A DNA stretch of 64,000 nucleotides from Glebionis coronaria (taxonomy: Eukaryota; Streptophyta; Magnoliopsida; Asterales; Asteraceae), in NCBI GenBank assembly GCA_025667525.1, contig CM046882.1, positions 521,446,618 through 521,510,617 on the forward strand, written 5' to 3'. Every line of letters begins with the position of its first letter. Position 1 is the first letter of the stretch. This document shows positions 44,286 through 56,901 of the stretch, one piece after another. Position numbers and translations under genes: made by a program. The notes under the pieces are model-generated. The model searched no databases, was not told the origin of the DNA, and saw only the letters and a list, made by a program, of their open reading frames with translations.

Positions 44286-47200
44286 ATAATAATGTGAAGG
44301 AAGATCGAGTATCGAGATGGATACCCAAAGATCATATGAATTGAGATGTTAGTATGAAGATTACGACTTTTTTAGCTTTATTTTCTCTATCTTCTTCGTG
44401 GGTCCTTTCTTCCTTGTCTATTCTTTTTATTTCAACTTTCAAATTATCTAATTGGTATTCTAAGTTTTAGGCATTATTACAACTCTAGGGAAAAAAAATA
44501 TTCGGTAACTAAAACTTCAATCAAATGTTCAAAGTCTTGTACAAGTATAAATCTTGAGTGTCATTGTTGAAGCAAATTTTCATTGAGATGGTCTTGACGA
44601 CGTCGCTCGTGGTCATCACAAGCCAAAAACATGCTACAAATATAGTAAGAACCGACGAGGAGAGATTCAAGCCGAAGCTAGCCTTAGAATCATCATCTGA
44701 CGGTTAAGTCAGAACATCCGATTGAGATGATCTAAATACTAGAGAGAGCAAGTAGAGCGATTAAAACGTGACAAAATAAAGAGGGAATGATATCCATTTA
44801 TAGGCAAGTCAAGTGTATATGGTACTACCTGTCATTTGGTGACCTTACCACCGAAGGACACCTCCGAAAACACCTCCGTAGCTCATCTCATAATTAATCG
44901 GGCCTAGAAAACATATACGTCATCAGTCATCTAGCAATGAAAAAATATATGTCGTATTATTAAATGTAATAATACTTAAATTCATAAACGTTGTATGTAA
45001 TAAAGTTGATTTTACAATATAAGAAAAGATATCGACGAATCATGTTGTTCGCTTTACTTTTCGTACTATGTAAAGTAATTAAAAAATAATTGTTTATTTG
45101 GACTGTTATTTCTTCTTCTTCTTGTCCTTTTTAAGTCTAAACTAGGTAATTAAATTTCGTTATTGGACCGTTGAGACGAAAATAAAAGCAAGAACATGCT
45201 AATTAACGAAATGATTAAGACGAGTAAAAGGTGTTGGTGGGTCTCTCCAAAAGTGCTGGACACTTGGATTTCGGATTACATTATTATTCTTTACAGTTTT
45301 ACCATTCTGCTGCACTACTACATGCATTCTTTTTCAAATAACTGTATATATATTCGCTTTCCTGTACTACTCAAAATATTAAATACTACTACACCTTTAA
45401 ATGAAAGAAAAAAGAGTAAATGTATGTAACATATCAAAGATGAAAACCCTCGTATCAGTGTTGAAAAAAAAACATGAAATTTGATTAAATCAACCATATC
45501 GATTTATATAAAAAGAGATTAAGGTAACGATGGTTAAGGAAGGTTAAACTTGTCGAAAATCTGCAAGTATTGCAAAAAATATCGAAAACTCATTATAAAC
45601 TTGTGTTTATCACTTATAACAACTATTTATATTTTTGATAAGTTAGATTTTAAGAATAATATTTCCGACAATACTTCATACTCGCTAGAAATACCCAAAA
45701 TTTACTAGAAATATCCAAAATTTGCTAAAAATATTGATTCGGTTAATTGCCGATTTATCCAGTCTAAATTATTACAAGTTACAAGATAGTCGATCTGCCG
45801 ACTAACGATTCATAATTTTTACAACGTTGCTGGTATATGACATCATGACATGTATCTTTGATTTCTTACCAGGCATATTAAAGACAAGTGTGTGCAAATC
45901 ATCCGCAAATATGATGATGAATCTTAATCATCGACATAAGCAATGTCACTATCATTTAGAAACATGATAATCAAAATTTTGAGATCGGACACCACACAAG
46001 TAATGTTATTGATTATGAAACACTCACTATTTTGAAAACTATGCTAATTGCTAAATAATAATAATGGAATCCAATGACCACAAATTGACAAATATGAAGG
46101 TTTACATCATTTTCTGTGTAGTGGTTTGGAGAAACATGGATTTATAGGTGTTTTTGTTTCTTAATCCGGCATCTAAATTAGATGTATCATTATCATTTAT
46201 TTCGATAAATATATATTGTCGTTTTTTTTTTCTCTGAGGTTTACATTCAACGATATGTAACTAAATTAAATCGGGTAATAAAACTTTTTCTTTTCTAAGA
46301 CGGAAATAGATGTCTATTTAATGTTTGTTTACACAAAGCGGTTTTCGTGTGACCTCTCACATTTTAACGATGATAGTCACAAAACTATTCTAGCTCGGCG
46401 ACCTCTTGTGTGGTTTTTGTGTGACCTCTCTCACATATTTTGTCATTTTGGCAAAAGCAATGTCAAGTTTCTATCTACAGGCTTGTCGAAGTGTCAAACC
46501 GCGTTCGTTTAGGTACTTGGCATGTCGTTAAGATCGATCGTCGTGCGTGCCTTGGTTCAATATGCTTGCAAATTGCACTATTCATAAAAAAAATTTCCTG
46601 GAAATTATTTTTGGCTTCGCCCATCATGGTGCCTCGTAATAAAATAAAAGACCAAGACCAAGACGTAAGAAGTGTATGTGAATAGAACATAATATTTGTC
46701 CATATTGAAAAGGAAAATCATTGTCGGATATCTATGAACTAAATCTTTGACAAAATTGTATAGATCTAAAATTGGTCGATATGCTATTTCAATTTCTTTT
46801 TCATATGACTTTCTGTATGCGTAAGCCTTTCGTGTAGAAATTTCCATGTCGTTCTAAAAGGTTCTTATTATATTAAGTTGGTTTATACATTGGATGTAAT
46901 TAACCTAGCTAGCTAGCCACAACACATTACGAAACTACATAGAATACGTAGTATAACTTAAGAACAATCACCACCATGGGCACCATCGACCCACTAGCTA
47001 CGCGTACAACTAGTACTTGTTTAGAGAAGATGCATATGTAGACGTTTCGAGCTGTATCGATAGGGCCTAATTATATGCCTAAAATAATGTGTTATGCGTT
47101 TATGGGTTTATGGAGAAGTGCGTTCTTGTACTACCACGACGCGTAGTATTAGACTTTTGTTTACATATCAATTAAACATGTCAATCAATGTTTTTTCGTA

Positions 47201-48736
47201 AATACTCAATAGACAAGTCAAACATGTCAATGAAATTATGTCATGTACAAAGATTAGGATTCTTTCAAATTGACATTAACATGCCTGGAAATCTTCTTTC
47301 ACAAACAAAATAATGTAGCCTATTAAAAGAACCATGTTGATATCAACTTAGAAAGGTCTTAATCCTTGACTAAAAGACATTGGAACATGTTAGTAGCCTG
47401 CTCTTTATCTTAACAAGACCAAATATACCCTTTTCAATTTTCATATAACAAGACAATATATATAGCATCAATTGTCAAAGTCTAATAAAACCAATCTTAA
47501 TATTTGCATAAATAAAAATGGTCCACTCGTTGGATGTGACCAAAGGGAACGAGACAAAGCAACAAATATCGTAAAGAACAGTCACACCACCACCAACAAT
47601 GGTTAATTATGTGTTTTCAACGTTCACATCACTTCATAAGAAATATTACTCATGGAGAAAATTTAACAATCAATCAGTATGTCTGAAATGTACTTATATT
47701 GTTAACCTTAGAATTATTTGAATTTGATTTATTAGAGAGGTGTAGTGTCGCGTAGCTATAAATGGTGTCATAGACACGTAGGATATGACACCAGAATACT
47801 ATAACACCAAATTATATAAGGTAACAGTAAGGTATGAAGAAAATGGTGCCATAAAGATAAAAAATGATATAAAAAGTTTTGTTGGCTGACAAATATGGCG
47901 CCAAAACCATGACACGAAGGTGTAGTGCAGTGAGTCATTGTTTTTCTGGTCTGATAAAATACGACGCCATCTATAACATCACCGTACCCCAAACTCTTAG
48001 CCCTTTTCTTTTAACAAAAGCATCTACACATTTATGCATGATAAATTGTTTGATTTTAGTAACACGTACAGTCCGTGTTATTAGACATTTTACCGGTAAA
48101 TAGAAAGCCAAAGTATACAATACCGGATTAGAATGACTTTTAGTATCAAGTTTAAGTAGTGATTGACACACAAAATTGAATGGCAAGAGGACAAATTTTT
48201 TTTTTTACAATAACAAGATGAAAAAATTTATGATTCGAAAAAAAACTGAGTATTGTATGTTATAAATGAACGATTTTTACATTTTAAAGTGTTAAATGTT
48301 GAATTTCAATGTATGAGTGAGGGCAATTTAAGTTTCGAGTGAAAGACATTTAAAAAATCGCGTAAAATTAAAAAATAAATAAATTGTAATCTCGTTCTTT
48401 TTTTAATCATGAGCGGTTCGTCACAGAATTCAAGTATTTAAACCGTAAAAGGTCACTAAAGATTAATTTCACATATCACTTTTTTTTAAATCAATTTAAT
48501 ATATATCAATGATGCACTATTAAATATATAAGGTACAATGATTTCTAAACATATTTAAGTATATATAAAATTGGTTTTAAAAGTAAAGTGATATACAAAA
48601 TTGACCCGACCACCGATGTTATGTAAACCCTAATAGTCTATCAGGGTTTACCTCCCGCGCGACCGATGAAGTTTAGTACATGACTAATGTACAGTAAAAT
48701 TTCTTACAGGGCTGATAAAACTTTGTACCATATATA
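44286..48736. other. intergenic DNA, no confident gene
   Basis: About 4.5 kb of AT-rich sequence with only short frames, none resembling a known protein. A 10-bp inverted repeat TGGTGTCATA (47763-47772) / TATGACACCA (47784-47793) and two TGTAGTG motifs (about 47739 and 47928) suggest a remnant of a non-autonomous CACTA element. The rest shows nothing I can name. Confidence 0.5.
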
Positions 48737-48744
48737 CCAAGAAC

Positions 48745-49209
48745 CAATGTTTTCAGACCCGGGTCGACTCGGCCGGGTCAACCGGTTGAACCGGTTCCGG
48801 CCGAAAAAACGGGTCATATTGATCCGGGTTTCATATTTTCGAAACCCGGCTTGACCCGGCGGGTTTGGGGTGACCCGGGTCAACCCGGTTCTCAAGACCC
48901 GGCCGGGTTTCGAATTTTTCGGGTTTTTTTAATTTTTTTTTTAATTTTACGTATTTGCGACGAAATTTTATTTTTACATATTATTTTGGTTGGTAAACAA
49001 TTTATATTTTCAATATACGTAAGTTTTTGTGGTTTTTATAAGTATAATTTTGTTAATTATTAAAAATATAGAAAAAAATAATTTTTTTTAGAAAACCAGG
49101 TTTAACCCGGGTTGACCCAGGTCGACCCGGGTTGTCCCGGGTCGACCCGGGTTGACCCGAACCCGGCGGCTCGACCGGGTCAATCTAAGACCCGGGTTTT
49201 AAAACATTG
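48745..49209. mobile_element. hAT-type MITE, 465 bp, GGGTTGACCCGGG-rich
   Basis: Termini CAATGTTTT at the left and AAAACATTG at the right, flanked by the exact 8-bp duplication CCAAGAAC (48737-48744 and 49210-49217). Both ends carry GACCCGGGT-type repeats arranged as long inverted arms (CGGGTTGACCCGG motifs), with an AT-rich centre. No transposase. Confidence 0.88.
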
Positions 49210-49217
49210 CCAAGAAC

Positions 49218-50193
49218 CATCATTATTTTGCTATTAGGTTTGCATAAACAGTAGATATGGTCTACGGGACCAACATGCACAAAGGACAAGAAACAATGCT
49301 ATAAATACAGTACGAACAGTCACCACCACCATCATCAAAACCATCGGCCCACCACCAACACCACCACGGCACCACGAGTGGCTAGCTATTATGGTGACGA
49401 CAGTAATTAACAATGACAAGGCCCAGCCCAGAAATCCTTAGTGGACTTCCTTTGCAGTACATCACGTGTCTGGGTGGCCAGTATGTCTACATTATGTCGC
49501 GCATGCACACGTGTGTAAGTATATATATATATAAAAGTCATGCATGAGTTTTTATTTACTGAAAAAGACTTTCATTATCTTTTATCTACAATTGTCATCC
49601 TTCTGCCCAACAAAATAATCCATGATATGTCGTCTTCTATGTCCCAATTCCTTATTCATACGGTACCATTAATCACCACTCATGTTATACGTACACTAAT
49701 CATGCACCAGCTAGTTGGTGACATTTGAAGATTAGGTTAATGTATCCGACCCGAAACTTAGGTAATCAACAAAGTGAAACATGACAAGTAGACGGATCGA
49801 GTAGGGTTTCGATAGATCGCTAGCCAGATAGGTCTAAAGCAATTGACGAAGAGATATGTCTTGTTTAGGGCCGGTTCGAAACTATATTGGATGCGAGTTT
49901 GACATGTGCTTGTAGTTAGGTTTAGGGTTTAAGGTTTAAGGTTAAGAGTTTTAAATATATATTTTTTTTTTTTTTAAAATTGTTCAACTAATGATTTTTT
50001 TTATGAATGAGCCTTCACTGTCTCTTAAATACAATTGTAACCCGTCGATCATACACAATCCTATGACATGTCATCGTCTATATATGGACCAGAGGTCGTC
50101 CCTTCTACACCAACTATAGACAGGAACAATATAAAAAGATATAGATGTAGCCATGTAATTTTAACAAAATTAAGTCTTCAAAAATGCAACTTA
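49218..50193. other. intergenic DNA, no confident gene
   Basis: Contains an AT dinucleotide run (about 49519-49533), a CCA/CAC-rich patch (49320-49375) and a few telomere-like heptamers (near 49918-49945). No gene recognised. Confidence 0.5.
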
Positions 50194-50211
50194 CACTACA
50201 ACAATTCTGAG
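50194..50211 (+). repeat. CACTA terminal inverted repeat (left)
   Basis: CACTACAACAATTCTGAG. The preceding TTA (50191-50193) would be the 3-bp target duplication; its partner cannot be checked here. Confidence 0.7.
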
Positions 50212-50770
50212 TTTAGGGTCGCCCTTTTTCTAGGATCGACTTAATCGTTCTTACATTAAGTGGGTCCACCAATTTTACAAAAAAAACAAAGTTAAGAAGG
50301 CTGTGGGGACAAAGTGGGGTCCACGCAACCTAAGGACGACTAAATCGTCCCTAGGTGAAGAAAATATATTTTTTATCTCTTTTAATTGTTTAAAATTATT
50401 AAAAATTAATATAAATATTTTTTTAAAAAAAGTTTAAAATTAAAGTGAGACCCACGTAACCTAGGGACGACCAAGTCGTCCCTAGGTGAATATAATTTAT
50501 TTTTCCCAGTTTTTTTATCTATTTTAATTATTTAAAATTAATATAAATATTTTTTTTTAAAGTTTAAAACTAAGGTGGGCCCGTGTAACCTAGGGACGAC
50601 TAAGGTGAAGGAAACTTTATTTTTCCTAGTTTTTTTATCTCTTTTAATTATTTAAAATTATTTAAAATTAATATAAATATTTTTTTAAAAAAAGTTTAAA
50701 ATTAAGGAGGGGCCCATGTAACCTAGGGACGACTAAGTTGTCCCTAGATGAAGGCAAATTTATTTTTCTC
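50212..50770. repeat. CACTA subterminal repeats
   Basis: Four tandem units of about 130 bp, each starting near CC(T/A)AGGGACGACTAA (about 50328, 50460, 50588, 50719) and followed by TTTATTTTTC and AATTATTTAAAATTA-type sequence. The near-palindrome GGGACGAC-TAA-GTCGTCCC is a candidate site for the transposon's DNA-binding protein. Confidence 0.75.
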
Positions 50771-50814
50771 TTTTTTATCACTTGTAATTATTTAAAATTA
50801 TTTAAAATTAATAT

Positions 50815-51050
50815 AATTATTTTATTTAAAAAAAACTTTATTATAGTTAAAAATAACTTTATACATATTAAAAAAACTTTATACATATTTAAAAAAAACT
50901 TTATACATATTTAAAAATAACTTTATACATATTAAAAAAACTTTATACATATTTAAAAAAAACTGTATACATATTTAAAAAAAAACTTTATATTTATTTA
51001 AAAAAAAACTTATACGTATTTAAAAAAACTTTAGATATATATTTAACACT
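50815..51050. repeat. AT-rich tandem repeat, about 20-bp unit
   Basis: About ten copies of AAAACTTTATACATATTTAA with small changes. Confidence 0.8.
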
Positions 51051-51201
51051 TAAACACGTGCTTAATTAAACATATATATTACATCGATAATAGATTCATA
51101 AATAAGAAAAAAAACACATCACAAACTAGTTAAAACTAAACATACAGATTAACACATAATAATAAAATACATATTAACACACTAAAATAACAAATAGATT
51201 A

Positions 51202-51693
51202 CTACTCAAAGCTAAGATTTTCTATTTCATTTAAAAGCTCATGAAGTATTGTAGCCGATTGACATGCGTGTTCTTCAGGATGCCTTTCCATTTCTAGTCT
51301 TGCCTTTAGCATCTTTATCTTTAGATCTTTGATCTTGCAATTAGAGCACTCAGTGGGTGCAGATTGAGAAGGACCTGTAGAAGAACTTGGATGTGAACCT
51401 TGAGGTGTTGAAGATCCAGGGGAAGATCTTATACGCAGTTCAAGATCAAAATCATCCTTCCATTTAAAATATTTACATCCATAATCATTTGTCTTTTGCC
51501 ATTACAAAGTAAACAAATAACATGACATGTCATTTTAATAATCATACGTATTACATAAATAAAACATTAGATTGTTTACCTTCGAAAGAGGACATGCATA
51601 GTAAAGTTTACCAAAGCTATGAGGTTGATGTGACTGTCTCAACACAATATATCCCTTTCTACATGTACACTTATAAGCTTCAAGCGGATCCAT
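51202..51693 (-). CDS. GRF-type zinc-finger protein, two exons, antisense in CACTA element
   Basis: Exon 1 is 51693-51580 and exon 2 is 51492-51202, with an 87-bp intron that has GT (51579-51578) and AG (51494-51493) ends; both exons are whole numbers of codons, giving 134 aa without a stop. Residues 9-52 form a GRF zinc finger: CTC near the start, FGKLYYACP, then CKYFKWKDD. GRF fingers bind nucleic acid in proteins such as topoisomerase III and APE2, and stand alone in many small plant proteins. A Ser/Pro-rich linker follows, then a helical, coiled-coil-like tail (KIKDLKIKMLKARLEMERHP, ILHELLNEIENL) typical of plant transposon-linked GRF proteins as I remember them. It faces away from the transposase, near the left terminus. 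The frame is intact, although the transposase is broken. Role unknown. Confidence 0.78.
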
Positions 51694-51793
51694 CTTATGC
51701 AAAATCGGGTGGTGGTGGTGGTGGTGGTGGTGAGTTTGGTATGAGAGGATAAGAGTTTGTGAGGATAAGAGCTACCATAAATAAAGATAAAAA

Positions 51794-51835
51794 TTTAGGG
51801 TCGACACATTTAGGGACGACTTAGTCGACCCTAGC
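51794..51835. repeat. isolated CACTA subterminal palindrome
   Basis: TAGGGACGACTTAGTCGACC and an adjoining TAGGGTCGAC copy, between the GRF gene and the satellite. Confidence 0.65.
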
Positions 51836-51915
51836 TTTCCCGCCAACATTTTCCCGGCAAGGTTTTCCCGCCAACATTTTCCCGCCAACATTTTCCCGCC
51901 AACATTTTCCCGCCA
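51836..51915. repeat. 14-bp tandem repeat
   Basis: Five to six copies of ATTTTCCCGCCAAC directly before the satellite. Confidence 0.85.
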
Positions 51916-54655
51916 ACATATCGACTCATCGGTTAAACCTATAACGTATAACCGTAACATATCGACTCATCAGTTGAACCTCTAACGTATAACCCTAACA
52001 TATAGACTCATCGGTTGAACCACTAATGTATAACCGTAACATATAGACTCATCGGTTGAACCTCTAACGTATAACCCTAGCATATCGACTCATCAGTTGA
52101 ACCTCTAACGTATAACCGTAACATATCGACTCATCAGTTGAACCTCTAACGTATAACCCTAACATATAGACTCATCAGTTGAACCTCTAACGTATAACCA
52201 TAACATATCGACTCATCAGTTGAACCTCTAACGTATAACCCTAACATATAGACTCATCGGTTGAACCTCTAATGTATAACCGTAACATATAGACTCATCG
52301 GTTGAACCTCTAACGTATAAACCCTAGCATATCGACTCATCAGTTGAACCTCTAACGTATAACCGTAACATATCGACTCATCAGTTGAACCTCTAACGTA
52401 TAACCCTAACATATAGACTCATCTGTTGAACCTCTAACGTATAACCCTAGCATATCGACTCATCAGTTGAACCTCTAACGTATAACCGTAACATATCGAC
52501 TCATCAGTTGAACCTCTAACGTATAACCCTAACATATAGACTCATCAGTTGAACCTCTAACGTATAACCCTAGGATATCGAATCATCAGTTGAACCTCTA
52601 ACGTATAACCGTAACATATCGACTCATCAGTTGAACCTCTAACGTATAACCCTAGCATATCGACTCATCAGTTGAACCTCTAACGTATAACCGTAACATA
52701 TAGACTCATCGGTTGAACCTCTAACGTATAACCATAGCATATCGACTCATCAGTTGAACCTCTAACGTATAACCGTAACATATCGACTCATCAGTTGAAC
52801 CTCTAACGTATAACCCTAACATATAGACTCATCAGTTGAACCTCTAACGTATAACCGTAACATATCGACTCATCAGTTGAACCTCTAACGTATAACCCTA
52901 ACATATAGACTCATCGGTTGAACCTCTAATGTATAACCGTAACATATAGACTCATCGGTTGAACCTCTAACGTATAAACCCTAGCATATCGACTCATCAG
53001 TTGAACCTCTAACGTATAACCGTAACATATCGACTCATCAGTTGAACCTCTAACGTATAACCCTAACATATAGACTCATCAGTTGAACCTCTAACGTATA
53101 ACCCTAGCATATCGACTCATCAGTTGAACCTCTAACGTATAACCGTAACATATCGACTCATCAGTTGAACCTCTAACGTATAACCCTAACATATAGACTC
53201 TTCAGTTGAACCTCTAACGTATAACCCTAGGATATCGACTCATCAGTTGAACCTCTAACGTATAACCGTAACATATCGACTCATCAGTTGAACCTCTAAC
53301 GTATAACCCTAGCATATCGACTCATCAGTTGAACCTCTAACGTATAACCGTAACATATAGACTCATCGGTTGAACCTCTAACGTATAACCATAGCATATC
53401 GACTCATCAGTTGAACCTCTAACGTATAACCGTAACATATCGACTCATCAGTTGAACCTCTAACGTATAACCCTAACAAATAGACTCATCAGTTGAACCT
53501 CTAACGTATAACCGTAACATATCGACTCATCAGTTGAACCTCTAACGTATAACCCTAAAATATAGACTCATCGGTTGAACCTCTAACGTATAACCGTAAC
53601 ATATAGACTCATCGGTTGAACCTCTAACATATAACCCTAGCATATCGACTCATCAGTTGAACCTCTAACGTATAACCGTAACATATCGACTCACCAGTTG
53701 AACCTCTAACGTGTAACCCTAACATATAGACTAATCAGTTGAACCTCTAACGTATAACCCTAGTATATCGACTCATCAGTTGAACCTCTAACGTATAACC
53801 GTAACATATCGACTCATCACTTGAACCTCTAACGTATAACCCTAACATATAGACTCATCGATTGAACCTATAATGTATAACCCTAGCATATCGACTCATC
53901 GGTTGAACCTATAACGTATAACCGAACATATCGACTCATAAGTTGAACCTCTAACGTATAACCGTAACATATCGACTCATCAGTTGAACATCATCGGTTG
54001 AACCTCTAACGTATAACCGTAACATATCGACTCATCAGTTGAACCTCTTACATATAACCGTAACATATAGACTCATCGGTTGAACCTATAACGTATAACC
54101 TTAGCATATCGACTCATCGGTTGAACCTCTAACGTATAACCGTAACATATCGACTCATCAGTTGAACCTCTAACGTATAACCGTAACATATCGACTCATC
54201 AGTTGAACCTCTAACGTATAACCCTAGCATATCGACTCATCAGTTGAACCTCTAACGTATAACCGTAACATATAGACTCATCGGTTGAACCTCTAACGTA
54301 TAACCCTAGCATATCGACTCATCAGTTGAACCTCTAACGTATAACCGTAACATATCGACTCATCATTTGAACCTCTAACGTATAACCCTAGCATATCGAC
54401 TCATCGGTTGAACCTATAACGTATAACCCTAGCATATCGACTTATCGGTTGAACCTATAACGTATAACCCTAGCATATCGACTCATCGGTTGAACCTATA
54501 ACGTATAACCGTAACATATCGACTCATCAGTTGAACCTCTAACGTATAACCCTAGCATATCGACTCATCGGTTGAACCTCTAACGTATGACCCTAGCATA
54601 TCGACTCATCAGTTGAACATCTAACGTATAACCCTAGCATATGGACTCATCGGTT
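51916..54655. repeat. 41-bp satellite array, about 67 copies
   Basis: The unit, for example ATCGACTCATCAGTTGAACC then TCTAACGTATAACCGTAACAT, repeats every 41 bp with few changes. Variants (ATCGACT/ATAGACT, CAGTT/CGGTT, CCGTAAC/CCCTAAC/CCCTAGC) recur in the same order every 657 bp, as shown by the CCATAGC variants at 52731 and 53388 and the extra-A units at 52314 and 52971. It lies wholly inside the CACTA element, between two clusters of its subterminal palindromes. Confidence 0.93.
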
Positions 54656-54779
54656 ATTAATTATTACAAACTAAGTATAACGTATATTTTAATATTAATT
54701 ATAATAATTTATTTTGATTTTTATTATTAATTTATATTATCAATTTTATTACATAGAAGCTATAATGTAAAAATCCTTG
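54656..54779. other. AT-rich spacer after satellite
   Basis: No feature recognised. Confidence 0.5.
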
Positions 54780-55080
54780 AAAAACACCTAGGGACGACTT
54801 TGTCGTCCCTAAATATCAAAGTAAGGTCGTCCCTAAAAAACCCTCCAAAACACTTAGCAAAATTTTGGAAAACTTGAAAATTTTGGCCAAAATTTAAATA
54901 ACCCGCTTGGGTTTGAGATTTCCCGGTATACACCTAGGGACGACTTAGTCGTCCCTAGGTCTCCAAAGTCGTCCCTAGAGTTTAATAATAGACGAAAAAA
55001 AAACTTTTATAATTAACCTAGGGACGACTTAGTCGTCCCTAAGTTACAAAGACGAAGTCGTCCCTAGGGTTCAATAATAG
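54780..55080. repeat. second cluster of CACTA subterminal palindromes
   Basis: TAGGGACGACTTTGTCGTCC (about 54789), TAGGGACGACTTAGTCGTCC (about 54936 and 55018) and lone GTCGTCCCTA half-sites, the same motif as at 50328-50770. Confidence 0.75.
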
Positions 55081-55089
55081 ATATCTTAT

Positions 55090-56880
55090 CTTTTCATCTC
55101 TCATTCATCACACTGTTAAAAAAAAACCGGGACGAGCAGCAGCAGCAATAACCACCATTTTGTTAAAAAAAACCACCATCACTATATATAACCCACCACC
55201 ATCAATCATCCAACCCACTACCACCAATTAATCATCCAACCCACCACCATCAATCATCCAACCCACCACCATCACCATCAATCCGACCCACCACCACCAC
55301 CAATCCGACCCACCACACTCACACACGAGCACAATTATGTTTAATGTTGGTTTATTTTCGGATTGTTTATTTAATTAAAGGTAAATGATGTATAATGTTT
55401 AATTTTGTTTAATTTTTAATTGGTATAATGTATAATGTTTAATCTTGGATTGTTTATGCTAGGTATAGTGAATCACCAGTCAACCACCGGACCACCACCA
55501 GTCACGGCAGCAGTCACGACAGCAACAACCACCGCACCACCATATTTTGTTTAATTTTGTTTTTTTAAATAAATATAAAGGTAAATGATTTTTTTAATCT
55601 ATTAATTTTGTTTAAATTTGTTTATGTTTAATTATTATTAATGTTTATTTTTTATTTCCTAGCACTGCCGTCACCACCACCACCACTGCCGTCGCGACAG
55701 CAGTAGCAACCACCACCGCCGGCAGCAGCAGCAGTAGCCACCACAACCACCAAAGGTGATTTTGGCTTAATATTTCGGCTTATGATTTTGGATTATATTT
55801 AAGCTTAATTGATTTAGGCTTAGTTGATTCCGGATTATATTTAGGCATAACTGATTTAGGCTTAGTTGATTTCGGCTTAATATATATATATAGTTGATTT
55901 CGGCTTAATTGATTTAGCATTAGTTGATTTCCGTTGTATATAGTGCTTAATATATATATAGATGATTTCGGGTTAATTGATTTAGGCTTAATGGAATTCG
56001 GGTTATATATGGCTTAATATTTATATAGGGATTTCGGGTTAATATTTTGGCTTAATATGAAATAGGCATGAGTTTAATTTTTTTATATGTTTGTCGTAGC
56101 CGAGACCCGAGTCACAGTCGAAGGGAACCGAGTCACAGCCAAGAACTGAGACCCGTGTCACAGCCGAAAAAAAGGTAATGTTTTTTTTTAAATCGTTGTG
56201 GTGGTGTTTGTTTCAAATTAGAAAAAAATTTGGAAACCAACTAATTTAGGTTTTTTTTATTTTATGTTTGTGTTTGGTTAGCACCAGGACAGTCGGGACA
56301 ACTTCCTCATCCAGACCTCTTTTTCTATCTTTCTATCTTTGCTTATTTCAGCCTTGACCGAGGTGTGTAATTATTATTATGCATATGTTTATTATATTAT
56401 ATATATATGATATATGATTGTTAGTCTTTTGTAGTAAATAATTTAAGGAATATTTTAGGATTTTATCGATTAATTTCGGAAAATTCCCGTCCGAAGTTAA
56501 TCAACCTATAGAAAACCCGTCCGAAATTAATTTATTAGGAATTAATTTCGGAAAGTCCCCTGTTTGGGATTGCTTTTTGATGTTTTGTCTCATTTAGGAT
56601 ATGAATGCGTATAACTGGTTTATTATTTGAGATGATTTCGACAGTGTTTCTCCTTTACTCCTATGAATATGTCTTTAAACACATATTTAGGGAGTAGAGG
56701 GGAAATGCTGCCGAAATTTTCTCAAATAGTAAACCGGTTATACGCATTCATATATGGGACGAAACATTCAAAAGGTGGGTTAGGATTGCCTTCCATAGTT
56801 ACACTAGGAAGAAAAAAAAGAGTTCATATTCATTTTGTTAGTATGACATTTTACGTATAAAAAAAATAATTTATCTGAGT
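55090..56880 (+). other. transposase leader with CCA/CAG microsatellites and putative introns
   Basis: 55140-55330 repeats CCACCACCATCAATCATCC. 55670-55755 is rich in CACCAC and CAGCAG. Several AG/GTAAATGA-like donors and TAG acceptors (near 55380, 55460, 55580, 55660) suggest spliced untranslated exons, as is common in CACTA transposase genes. 55770-56060 is a tandem repeat of TGATTTAGGCTTAGTTGATT with variants. No protein is assigned; the short frame at 56663-56860 is not convincing. Confidence 0.45.
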
Positions 56881-56901
56881 ATGTTTATTTGCAACGCAGT
56901 T

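Noticed and set aside
46440..46847. Overlapping short frames on both strands
   Set aside because: No similarity to a known protein, no splice or promoter signals visible.
49918..49945. Interstitial telomere
   Set aside because: Only two or three imperfect TTTAGGG/TTTAAGG words; too short to mean anything.
51916..54655. CRISPR-like regular repeat array
   Set aside because: Units are contiguous 41-bp copies without unique spacers and lie in plant transposon DNA.
51916..54655. Telomere-derived repeat (TAACCCTAAC in many units)
   Set aside because: Only one CCCTAA-like word per 41-bp unit, alternating with CCGTAA and CCCTAG; no tandem heptamers.
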